The notes beneath the pieces were generated by a model, which was not told the DNA's origin, made no database searches, and saw nothing but the letters and a program-made list of their open reading frames with translations. From Hawksworthiomyces lignivorus (Eukaryota > Ascomycota > Sordariomycetes > Ophiostomatales > Ophiostomataceae): a stretch of DNA of 64,000 nt. The stretch is from assembly GCA_002917075.1 (NCBI GenBank), contig NTMA01000040.1:124001-188000 (forward strand), written 5' to 3'. The translations under genes were made by a program, and so were the position numbers. Shown piece by piece: positions 10,749 to 20,810 of this stretch (position 1 is its first letter; each line of letters opens with the position of its first letter).

Positions 10749-12752
10749 GAGTAGTCGTACATGCTTGGCTGGCAGGCAAACCGCGGCAGTCGGAACCGTG
10801 CCTGTCTGTCCGCCTCTGACCATCTCTCTCGGCTCTTCCTCACTGCTTTCTTCTTTGAATTTCCGATCATGGCTTTTTATCGGGAAGACGGCGCATACGG
10901 TTGGAAGCCCCCCAGTTCAGAGAGGTCCACAGACGGCGGTTGCCTTCTAATCTTTATTCCCATGGCGCATGCCCTTTTCTCTTTTTTTCATGTTTTTTCT
11001 GCCATTCGATTAATTTTGCCCGTAGACTAGCTCCACTGCTGCTATTCCGTTCCTTGCGGGAAAGCTCGGGCTAGGACGCTTCTCACGCTTAGCAGTGGAA
11101 CACTGGAGCTAGAACGCCCCATAAATCTCTGCAAGGGAAAAAACACCGCAGTTCGCCTGCAGCTGGAGATCGCTGGAGAGCAAAGGCTGGGATCGTTCTT
11201 GCTGAGTCAGGCTAGCAGGTAGCGAGGCCTGTGACAAGCTTCAACCGGAACTGTCAAGCCTCTCCAGCTTTCCTAACTCGCCTCCACAATCGCTGATTGA
11301 TGAAAGGAAGGAAACAATGCTCTCGCTTTGTCGCCTCAAAGCCTCTTCATCGTGGTCCTTCGCCTGCGTGTAAGCACTCGCGTTGGACAAAGCATGACGC
11401 ATCCAGTTGGATGTGCTCAGAACCACGCAGCAGGAGAGGCATCTGCCCTGCTCGTATAGCAGTCTCTCCATATTTCTGCACCGCTTCTTGCGAGGCATTT
11501 CTCTATCCATCTGCACCCATGGCCTAATACATGTACGGGGAGCACAGGAGCATCGTAATACGACTACACGTTAATCGCTGTATCCCCCCATCTGCGCACG
11601 TCCCTTGTCTCTGCCATGGATGGCTGGTCCTCTCCAGCATTCGCTACGGTGCCATAGCGGCTGGACGTACCTTTCTTAATTTCCAGAATGGGACTGTGAC
11701 TTTGGACCGTCGCTGTCTGCTAGCAAAATATGGTGGCGGCCAGAGATCCTTGTCACGGCATCGCTTGATCAGAAATTCGCGCAGCCGATTGCCCAATCTC
11801 CATGCTTAGTTCTGCCGTCTTCCGACCATTTTCGACCAGGTACAGTATGTAGTACCTGTGTACTTTGCATCCAGGCGACACTATCATGCACAGCAACCAA
11901 ACACAGTATTGGAGATAGCTTCCGCTTCTCTTTTCAGACTTTGTTCTTTTTGCCCCCAACCGACACAACCAGCTCCGTTGCTGGTTAAATATTGCTACAT
12001 TGCTGTGTACTGTACGGTCAAATGCCATGTCGCTGACACTAGTCCCGCCGGTGAACCCGCACCGGCCTCTCCAACCACCAAAAATGCACTAATATCTGCC
12101 ATGACTATTAACGCAAACAGGGCAGACAGAAGCAAAAAAAGGACCCCCCAGGCACATTGCGTGCGAGTATTATTAGAGGGAAAAGAGAGAAGGAAAAGAG
12201 GAACAAAAACAAACAGCAGACAATCATAAAAATGAAATAATAATAATAATACACCACGATCTCCACCAACTAATACAGGACCACACTAAGCCTTTACACC
12301 CACCCCAATCCAATCCTAATGCTACGGACCTATTATCTCCCTCGCTCGCCTTGATTCGCGCTCACTTCGCTCTATTCCTATTTGTTCCTTGCCTCTGCTC
12401 TCTCTGTCTCATTCCTGTTTCTTCTCTTTTTTTTTTTTTCCTTTTCTTTTCTCCTCTTTCTCCTCCTCTTCCTTTCTTCTTTTTCTCTTTTCCTTTGAAA
12501 TCCAACGCACTCGACTTCCGTATACCCATCGTCTGTTCTTCGCCTATATCCTCCTCATCTTCTCTCTCCCAATCTCCGCTCCACTTTCCACCCAGACGCT
12601 CTCCGTCTTGTGTTGTTCGCCAAAAACAAAGCTCTACCCAGCTCGCTTGGAACTCTTTGCTTGCTCAGTGTCGCACCCCACTCACCTGCGCCAAGCCCCC
12701 AAATCTAGAGCTTCCATCTTCAAAACAAAGACAAGCTTCCCTGCACGTCAAG

Positions 12753-13311
12753 GTAAGAAGACAAAAGATTTTCTTAATTCAAACCCGTCAATTGCCCCAA
12801 TTCCCCAAATTGCCCATCCTCAATTGTCGCCTACGGATTTCGCGTCTCTTTTTTGGTCTTATTCGGCTTTCCGCGTTGCCGTTCGGTCACAACCGCACGG
12901 CCAGATTTTACTTGCAAGGGAACGAGGCAAGCAGAGCAAGAAAAGGAAAAATACCGGGTCTGAAGGAGCTAAGCTTTTTCGCCGCACCCCGGAAGACGCG
13001 GCGATAACAAATAAAAGATTGCCTAAATAAAATAAAATAACAAAGGCACCCACCCAAACAAAGAAAAAAGACTCGCTACAAAAATTTTCTTTGGCTTACC
13101 TACGGCTCTGACGGAAAAGACGCACCACACTGAAAAGCTTCTAAGAGGCGCACGTCACTTTCTTCCACAGCACTCAATCACCCAACTAGCTTCTCTCCCC
13201 TTTCCTGTCATTTTTGTTTTATACTCCAATTCGCCTCCTTTTTGACGTCTCCTGTTCCTTTTTTTCTCTTAATAATTTATCCGCCCACCGAAAACTAATC
13301 GAGTCCTACAG
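12753..13311 (+). other. Probable 5'-UTR intron of the 63-aa membrane protein gene
   Basis: A strong donor (AAG|GTAAGA at 12753) and a strong acceptor (CTACAG ending at 13311) flank this stretch. A CTAAT branch site lies at 13295-13299. The acceptor is 17 bases before the ATG at 13328. Removing it would leave a pyrimidine-rich leader. Long leader introns near the start codon are common in highly expressed fungal genes. This is inferred from splice signals only. Confidence 0.5.
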
Positions 13312-13327
13312 ACTACCATCAGTCGCA

Positions 13328-13519
13328 ATGGCCGCTATCGAGACCACCTCTCTCATTGCTCGCAATGCTGCCAGCATTGCCAAGCGCTCCAACTGGGCTG
13401 GCCGTGAGGCTGGTGTCATCGTGGTGTTCTGCGTCGTCTTCGTCGTTGCTGTCGGTCTGATCGGCCTGTGGATCCACAAGACCATGGCCGCACGGAAGGC
13501 TGCCAAGCCCCAGTTCTAA
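13328..13519 (+). CDS. Small single-pass membrane protein, 63 aa
   Basis: An ATG at 13328 opens a 63-codon frame ending in TAA. The N-terminal third is polar (MAAIETTSLIARNAAS). It is followed by a basic/aromatic stretch and a single hydrophobic helix (AGVIVVFCVVFVVAVGLIGL, about residues 28-48). The tail is short and basic (HKTMAARKAAKPQF). There is no cleavable signal peptide. Codon choice is strongly biased to C-ending codons (GCC, ATC, GTC, ACC), unlike random sequence and typical of an expressed gene. The start context is also good (GCAATGG). A leader of up to about 1 kb with a likely intron precedes it. I have an impression that similar proteins occur in other Sordariomycetes but cannot confirm it, and no function is known to me. 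The gene is convergent with the dCMP deaminase gene. Confidence 0.82.
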   Translation: MAAIETTSLIARNAASIAKRSNWAGREAGVIVVFCVVFVVAVGLIGLWIHKTMAARKAAKPQF

Positions 13520-14372
13520 ATGGACGGCGGATGATCTGGGGAAGGCGGAGGGGAGTGATGCATGGTTGAGTGAAGGTGGAGATAGAAGATGGTGGGATGA
13601 GGTCGACGAAGTGACGAGAGGGTGTGTGCTGGATGAGTTCTTCAATGATGAGACGATCCGATGGCTTTGGTGCAAACTACAGCACAGCCTGGCTCGTTCT
13701 CTCTGCGCTCTTATTTTTCGATCACGGAGCATCTGCTTGCAAATCAGGGGAGCGCTTCTTCTCTCGTCGTTTCCGTCTTCTAATACAACAACCCAATTAA
13801 AAAGACGAACAATCGCATCTTTTCTTTCCGCGAAACGGTTCCCACTACCCGGGTTTTGAGCGACAGATATGTTCCGTACTGTTGATCATATCGCTTCATG
13901 TTTTTTGTCTTTATGCGAAGAAAACCGAACCCTCTCGGCACCGATTAGATGTGGGCGGCATATGAGAAAGAAACCCTTTCACCTACCCCCCCCCTACTCG
14001 AAAGAGTGCCTAAAATACCTCTACAATCACGGCTTCTCTTTTTTTTTTTCCCACAACACCACACAAGACACACGAAGATCTATATCGGCATCTTGGATAG
14101 GGTTGGGAAGGAGGGCTGACAATTTTTGTATACCTCTTTTATTATTATTTATGTGTATTTCCTTAATGTTCCCGCTGATATATCACTGTAGAACGCTTTC
14201 TCTATTGACATTACTTTAAACTTCACTTTGCTTGTGCAGAACTCATCTACCGTCCGTGTGAGAAAGACAAATTTACCGAACTATTTATTATAGGAAGGAG
14301 CGCGCCTCGCTAGTCGATAGCTCCATTGCCCAATTTCCCCCCGTCAACTCGAGTCACCTCACCCAAGATGGA
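13520..14372. other. Convergent intergenic region
   Basis: This is the 3' region shared by the 63-aa membrane protein gene (plus) and the dCMP deaminase gene (minus). It is purine-rich just after 13520 and A/T-rich near 14040-14300. It includes a C9 run (about 13986-13995) and a poly-T run (about 14040-14050). No gene was recognised. Confidence 0.6.
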
Positions 14373-15620
14373 TCAAGCCTTGGGCGGGCTATTCTGTATA
14401 TCAGCAATTGAAGAAAAAAAATGACAGCGCGAAGGAGATGGAGAAAGGAGACTGACCGGCACAAATTGGCGCAGGTGGACACCGGCCTCGTGGAGCACGG
14501 CGGCGGTCTCGGCGTCCATGCTGTAGCCCTGGCTGTAGACGACCTCGCCGATGCCGACCTGGGCGATCTTGATGCTGCAGGTGAGGCAGGGGCAGGTGTC
14601 GCAGTAGAGGGTGGTGGCGGCGAGGGAGGCGGAGGGGATGCGCTCGCGGCCGGCCTCGAGCAGGGCGTTCTCTTCAGCGTGCAGGCACAGGCAGGTAGCG
14701 AGGCCGACGCCGGAGCCGAGGCCGCCGTTGCAGCGGCCGCAGCCGCCCTCGCCGCAGTTGCGCAGGCCGCGCGGCGTGCCGTTGTAGCCCGTGCTGACGA
14801 CGCGGTGCTCGCGCACCAGCACGCAGCCCACGCGCCGCTTCATGCAGTTGCTGCGCTGCGCCGCCAGCGACGCCAGCGACATGAAGTAGCGGTCCCACGA
14901 CGGCCGCAGCAGCTGCTCCGCGCCCGCCGCGTGCAGGCCCGCCGCGTCGAGGGCGTCAAAGAGCCGCCGCCGCGCCGGCGGGTCTTCCTTGGTGCTGATG
15001 CTGCCGCCCGTCGTCCACTCGCCCTCCTCCAACCCACCGTTGACAAAGCGCAGCGCCGCCCGCGCCATCACCGGCAGCAGCGGCGGCACCGCGCCGCCGC
15101 CACCATACAGCTCCGCGTCCGACTGGGCCACGAACGCCTCCAGCCCAATCGGCGCCGCCGCCACCGCTGCTGCTGCTGCTCGTGTCGCTGCGTTTGCGGC
15201 CGTCGCAGTCACAGTCCAAGTCGCTGCCGCTGCCGCCCGCCGCTGCGCCCGCCGCCACCGCACCACCACGGGCGCGTCCACGCTGATCAGCAGGAAGAAC
15301 GGCCGGCGGCTGAACACGTCCAGCACCGCCTCGCTGGCGACGTCCGCCGTCACCCAGCGGTCCCGCCAGCGGGTCGTCACATATTCTAGGAGCGCCTCCG
15401 CCGAGGCGAACGACGTCGACGAAGCCTCGTCGTCGTCGTCGTCCCCGTCGCGTATGCGGAGCTGCGTGAAGCCGTGGCGCTCGACGAGGTACTGCGCCAC
15501 GGTGCTCTTGCCCGCGCAAAGGCCTGGTTCGGAAAGCAGGGTGGTCAGCTACGGACTCATTTCTTGGCACAACTGCAAAGCGGTATTCTCTCGCATACTT
15601 CCACAGATCCCAATCAGCAT
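14373..15620 (-). CDS. DCD1: Deoxycytidylate (dCMP) deaminase with N-terminal P-loop domain
   Basis: Three minus-strand exons (15620-15599, 15523-14457, 14393-14373) encode 369 aa. The 22-nt first exon begins MLIGICG. The 75-bp phase-1 intron splits the P-loop, and splicing restores GSLCAGKST (G7-x4-G12-K13-S14). The C-terminal half is the zinc deaminase domain, with NCMKRRVGCVLV, the catalytic HAE (residues 289-291) and CPCLTC (zinc Cys320 and Cys323). The enzyme converts dCMP to dUMP for thymidylate synthesis. The N-terminal nucleotide-kinase-like domain is usual for fungal Dcd1. An Ala/Arg/Thr-rich insertion (about residues 95-135) looks lineage-specific. The last intron (14456-14394, 63 bp, GTCAGT/CAG) is a multiple of three without stops, so retention would add 21 residues before the same tail. 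The final exon encodes NSPPKA. Confidence 0.93.
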
Positions 15621-17183
15621 GGCTGCGAATGCACGTAGGGTAATTTGTTATAGCAAGCTTAACAAGTCCTCGTATCCTCTAGTTTTTGTACTCTACTTTT
15701 GTATTTCGGCACCCTCTTGCTGCTCTTTTACAGTTTCTATCTGGGACTGTCAATCGAGGCCGAGCCTGCGGGTCTTGAGCAAGGCCCTTCCCCAATACCC
15801 TAGAGCGGAGCCTGGACCTTGACACCAAAAAACGCGAAAACGCGGAAATCTAGCTAATGTTACTGCAGCGCCACAAAAAAAAAATTAAACGGCACGCGTT
15901 TTCTGCAAGAGGATAATCCACGTGCAGATAAGTGTAGTGTGTAAGCCAACCAAAGCTCTATGCTCACAATATGCCTGTCGCATAAAATGCTAGCAGAGGT
16001 AATCGTCTCTCGCCCCTTGTACAACAGCCTACAAAAGTACTCGTAGGTTTTATATGCTGAAAATGAGAATTGAAGGCCTGCTCTCGTGGAGCAACCAGCC
16101 ACTGTCAGCAGATACGAGTCCAGACCCGTCTTCATCACCCAGTTGAAGCATGTGCTGGGGAAGCACATGACACTAAAACGGAGCGGAAAACCATAGGGAA
16201 AAGGCGAACCCGATGCTCACGGCTTGCTTTCCGTATGGCACCGACAGCAAAGCAAAATAACTGTCGATTTCCTGCTCAGGTGATTTATGATCCATGTATC
16301 TATAACATAATGTTCACGGTCTTGCGTTTTTTTATGCTTCTACCGCAAATCTCTTTGAAAGAATTTTCGTATCGTACAATGGAATCGTCGAGTCGTCCCC
16401 AATCGACCCCTTGCGCCTCGCTATTTGCGAGTCTTGTGCTTATAGTTGCCTGTTTGCGTGCAATTGGGTCAGCAGGGCTCCTTAGAAAGGCAGCCGCAGT
16501 AGCCTAATGTGTCGCATTCGGCAGGAAGCCCTGTGACGCAATTGCTGATTACCGACCAGCACATGCACCAAAAAGGGAAGGCGCTGTATCTTGCCTCATC
16601 TCCTCACCTACCACTAACCCTTCTGGCTAATTACAGGCGCTCTCCAGTCCCAGTGGCAGGCAGAGGCAGCTAGAGCTCATCCCTTTACCCCGCCCCCTCC
16701 ACCCCCCAAGAGCCGTTTGTCACCACGCTATCGCTGTGTATTACGACTTTTGCTCTTCTGACCCAGTGACACTGCTTGTGAGACCTAGGGTGTGTTTCTA
16801 ATAAGATGCTGCTGCGAGTTCTGCCTCGCCTCTCTTCTTCATTCTCTTTCTCGTCATCATCTGCTTTTCCTGTCTTCCTATTGAATTTCCAAGAGTCAAA
16901 GTACCCTCAGATGTGAAGTAGAGCAACACACCGTCAAGTTTACCTATCGCTCGTCTCTAGGCCAGCCACGAAAACCCAGCCAGACAGCTAGACAGGCCGT
17001 GCCTGTTGTTTTCCGTCATATATACAGTGCTTGCTGAGCTTTGTTAGAATCCTCGAACTTTCCTTTGATTTTCTTCGCCACAGCAAGAGCCTTTTCCGGC
17101 CAGCGCGCTCTCATCCCCGTCACATTTTCAGAATATAGTCCAACGAAAGAAGTGAAGTCGTCAGACCAGCGGGTGCAAGAGCC
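15621..17183. other. Divergent intergenic region between DCD1 and ATG7
   Basis: This region contains the promoters of both neighbours. The clearest element is a C-tract array at 16681-16707, about 480 bp upstream of ATG7, which includes a CCCCT stress-response-type core. The rest shows no recognisable gene. A pyrimidine-rich stretch (about 16820-16880) may belong to the ATG7 leader. Confidence 0.6.
16681..16707 (-). promoter_or_regulatory. Potential G-quadruplex / STRE-like C-tract array upstream of ATG7
   Basis: Four C tracts of 3, 4, 5 and 6 bases (16681-16683, 16688-16691, 16693-16697, 16702-16707) are separated by 4, 1 and 4 bases. The minus strand therefore fits the canonical G3+N1-7 quadruplex pattern. 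CCCCT at 16694-16698 also matches the core of the yeast stress response element. Activity is inferred from pattern only. Confidence 0.45.
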
Positions 17184-19590
17184 ATGGCCGGCCTTCAATT
17201 TGCGACGTTCAACTCTCTCATCGAGATGCCGTTCTACTCGGCTCTCTTTGCCTCCAAGCTCGACCATGACAAGCTGGACGACTCCGCACGCGCTGTTCTA
17301 GGCCTATATGAGCCCCGCGGCGAAAAGGACCCAAGCACGAGCTCCCAGATGCAGATTCTGGGTGGGGCGTTGACCAACAATCAGTACGTAGGAGAGATTG
17401 CCTCAAGGTGCGACTCGTTTCTGGTATACTAACCTCTGTGCCTCTGTCCTTTAGGGCACCAGCAGGAATGATCCGTGCAGAGGGCATTATCAAGAACTTC
17501 AATACGATCGAAGACTTCAAGCAGGCTGACAAGGCGGCCATGCTGCACACAGCAGCGCGGCAGGTTCGTAGATATCTTGCTCTCCTCTGGGTCACTTCAT
17601 CCTTGAATTTTCTCCTGCAGTTGATGTAGTAGCGCTCCTAACCAAGTGCGAATCCACCAGATCTGGGACGCTATCAAAGACGGTAGCATCTACGAAGTAC
17701 CTTCTCTACTCTCCTCCTTCAATATTATCTCTTTCGCCGATCTCAAGAAATACCGCTTTACATACTGGTTCGCATTTCCCGCGCTACATTCCGAACCCCA
17801 GTGGAAACGAGTCGGCGACGTCACTCATCTGGGTCGGAAAGAGACTGTCCAGCTGGTGGACAAAATCGGCACTTGGCGCTACTCGACAGACAACCGACAA
17901 CATGGCTTTTTTCTCGCGAAGCGCGTGTCGATTAGTGGGGGCGCAGAGTCAGGCAGCACCGGAGGCAGTGTCGATGCTGGAGAGAACAGTGAAGGGAGCA
18001 TTTCTGGCCGCGTGCCTAGAGGCTCGATGTCCTTGGATCCTGACGAAATTGAACTAGGCTTCCGGTGGGAGATTGGTTCTCTACGCGACTTCGAGTCAGG
18101 ATTCTTCAATGGCGTTGACGAAAAAGACCAGTATATTTCCTTTGTAGATCCGTCGTCCTATCCCGAGAATCCGTCATGGCCACTACGCAACCTTTTGGTG
18201 CTGATCCGACAGCGATATCACCTGAAGAAGGCCCAGATTCTCTGCTACCGCGACACGCAAGGACGGCGAGACGACCCGCATAGTATTATCATCCCCGTCG
18301 CGATGGACAGCGTGGACGCAATGGAGACGACAGAATTGCCCAAGGTCACCGGCTGGGAGCGCAACATCAACGGCAAGCTCCAGGCGCGCGTGGTCAACTT
18401 GGCCGACTACATGGACCCTACACGTTTGGCCGACCAGGCAGTGGACCTGAATTTGAAGCTGATGAAGTGGCGCATTTCGCCAAATCTCGACCTGGACAGC
18501 ATCAAGGACCTGTCATGTCTTCTCCTCGGCGCTGGAACACTAGGCAGCTATGTGTCGCGCAATTTGATGGGCTGGGGCGTGCGCCGCATCACGTTTGTCG
18601 ACTACGGCTCGGTTTCATTTTCGAATCCGGTGCGCCAGCCGCTCTTCGAATTCAAAGACTGCCTCAAAGGCGGCGCACCCAAGGCTACGCGGGCTGCACA
18701 AGCGCTTGAGCTGATCTACCCCGGGGTCGAAGCAGATGGCTACGTCCTGTCGGTACCGATGCTTGGCCACCCCGTTACAGACGAGGCAAAGACCAAATCC
18801 GATTTTGAGAAGCTCGAGCAGCTCATTGACAGCCACGATGTGATTTTCTTGCTGATGGACACGCGTGAGTCACGTTGGTTGCCTACTGTTATGGCTAAGG
18901 CCAAGGGCAAAATTGTGATGAATGCAGCACTCGGCTTCGACACTTATGTTGTCATGCGCCACGGCGCCACGCCACTCGACGGTTCTGAGGAAACACTGGG
19001 CTGCTATTTCTGCAACGATGTCGTAGCCCCTGCAGATGTATGACGCCCTAACAATGCTTTTTTTTTTTTTTTTTAACCACTAGACTCTGCTAACTTGTCT
19101 TTTACAGTCCGTCAAAGACCAGACCCTCGATCAACAGTGTACTGTCACGCGGCCCGGTGTGGCTGCCATCGCCTCAGCCTTGCTTGTGGAGCTCCTGGCG
19201 AGTGTGATACAGCATCCGCAGCGGCAACATGCGCCAGCGCCGAAGCCCACGGTTAGAACCAACGAAGCAACTACATACGAACGGGAGCCGGAAGACCACC
19301 CGCTGGGTATCGTGCCCCACCAGATTCGTGGATTCTTGTCAACTTTCCAGAACATTCTCATTAACGGCCGGTCATACCCACAATGCAGCGCATGCAGCCG
19401 ACCGATTCTTGATACCTACCTCAAGGAAGGCTGGGAGTTTGTCAAGAAGGCACTGGGCGACCGTGAATACGTGACAGAGCTCTCTGGTCTGGCTGAGCTC
19501 CAGCGCCAAGCAGAGGCCTTGGCGGAGGAGCTGGATTTTAGTGATGACGGAGTCGAAGATGGTGATGATGGAGAGGCCGTGATGCTGTAG
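17184..19590 (+). CDS. ATG7: Autophagy E1-like activating enzyme Atg7
   Basis: Four exons (17184-17383, 17455-17563, 17661-19037, 19108-19590) encode 722 aa. The introns are 71, 97 and 70 bp, and the last holds a run of 17 Ts (19058-19074). The N-terminal domain (residues 1 to about 290) recruits the E2 enzymes Atg3 and Atg10. The adenylation domain carries [20 protein letters not shown] and the [18 protein letters not shown] region for ATP and magnesium. Zinc cysteines are C551/C554 (CYFC) and C655/C658 (CSAC). The catalytic cysteine is C573 in [10 protein letters not shown], just after the last intron. Atg7 activates Atg8 and Atg12 for the two autophagy conjugation systems in the cytosol. 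The acidic C-terminal tail is Glu/Asp-rich, as in fungal orthologs. An unusual GTTCGT donor ends exon 2. The frame is otherwise continuous and all key residues are present. Confidence 0.96.
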
Positions 19591-20810
19591 CATCTTGCGG
19601 TCTACGGTCCATTTCTCTCTCATCTGTTCTCTCATCTTCCATCTCTTAGTTTCTCGCTCATCTGATACACGAAGTATTCGTCACGGTTTTGCTTTCCCTT
19701 CTCTAGGAGTTGGAGTAAGATGCTGACGGAAGGTTATGCTACATGCTTTGAAAAGGCGTCTTGGAAGGGGTCTCATGTTGAATTTTTGCTTCGGCCCGTC
19801 AGCGAGTGCTTTATAAGACTAGGCAGTGAGGCAAAAACAGTTTCTTGTTCTGGTCGTTCTGTCTTGGTTAATCTCATTGTATTGTTCAAGTTTACGTTCC
19901 TTACACGAAGTGAAGAGTACATTGGAAATAGCAATCTTTCCTAGAAAATAGAACTGAAGAATTATTTCTATATTTCTTTTAATGCGAGCAAAAAAAGCCT
20001 CCCACAAAATGATATTCAAGATAGTTACAAAGCACACAAAAACAAGAGAAATGCTTCGCGCTGACGTGATTAGAAAATAAACGACAAATAACAAGACGGC
20101 AAGTTTCCAGGCACCGTATCACTCCGCAGGATATGATGCAGGATGCGGCCAGCACGGGTTTCCTTGCACCATGCGCCTAGGCGTAGGCAGTATTTCTCAC
20201 ATGGGCATGTCATGCAATCAGCTGGTTGGCTTAGCTGCCAGCTGCCCCCACTTTTCCCAGGTCTCGTGTTCTTTCCCCATACTTTTACGGCGCAAAGAGT
20301 AATACCCAGTCACCCGTACTCCTACGGCGTATTACGAGTACTATTCAAGGGGATGTTCAGGGAGTCTCCACCTATTTTTAACATCCTGTAACTTCAGGTC
20401 AATCCTGCCAGCTTTCAAAGTCATCATCACAGTCTCTCCACAGCACGATATCTTTGCGTTTCTGACGCTCTAAATTACTTCGGCTTGGCTCATCTTCTAA
20501 AAGAGCCGTCTGCCTGCTTATCAAACAAGCCGATTGAGCCATCTGCCTCCTCTGCGACCTTATCCCGAGGAACCCGCCGATCTATTGGTCATCAATTCTC
20601 AGTTGAATTTATTAAAATTATTTCTACCATTTTTCACTTCCTACCGACCTTTGTTCCATAACTGTTTATGTCTATAAACATCTTTCTTTTTCTGCGTGAG
20701 GTTCGCCACTGGACTTCAGACTTATTAACGGCGGAGGGGCGTTGAGTGTTGAATGTCGAGAACGTCGAGGAATATCTGTCCAGCCGTTTGCTGCTCAATT
20801 CGCACATGCT
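19591..20810. other. Intergenic region, ATG7 to MFS transporter
   Basis: This region holds the 3' flank of ATG7 and the promoter of the MFS gene. A small inverted repeat GTACTC (20316-20321) / GAGTAC (20336-20341) lies within a TAC-rich stretch. No gene was recognised. Confidence 0.6.

Larger units (their letters stand above)
9862..13327. other. Long intergenic region, AA9 gene to 63-aa membrane protein
   Basis: About 3.5 kb separates two plus-strand genes. A cluster of short direct and inverted repeats lies at 10559-10748. From about 12350 the sequence is strongly pyrimidine-rich and reads as the transcribed leader of the next gene, with an apparent leader intron at 12753-13311. Overlapping open frames around 12350-13030 are rich in Phe, Ser, Leu and Pro only because of the CT tract. 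I recognise no protein-coding gene between 9862 and 13327. Confidence 0.6.

Noticed and set aside
12351..13030. Overlapping plus-strand open frames rich in Phe, Ser and Leu
   Set aside because: They arise from the CT-rich leader of the 63-aa protein gene, where stop codons are rare in all frames.
14421..15389. Long plus-strand open frame (about 320 codons) opposite the dCMP deaminase gene
   Set aside because: It is the antisense shadow of a GC-rich coding exon, has Ala/Arg/His-biased composition and no domain.
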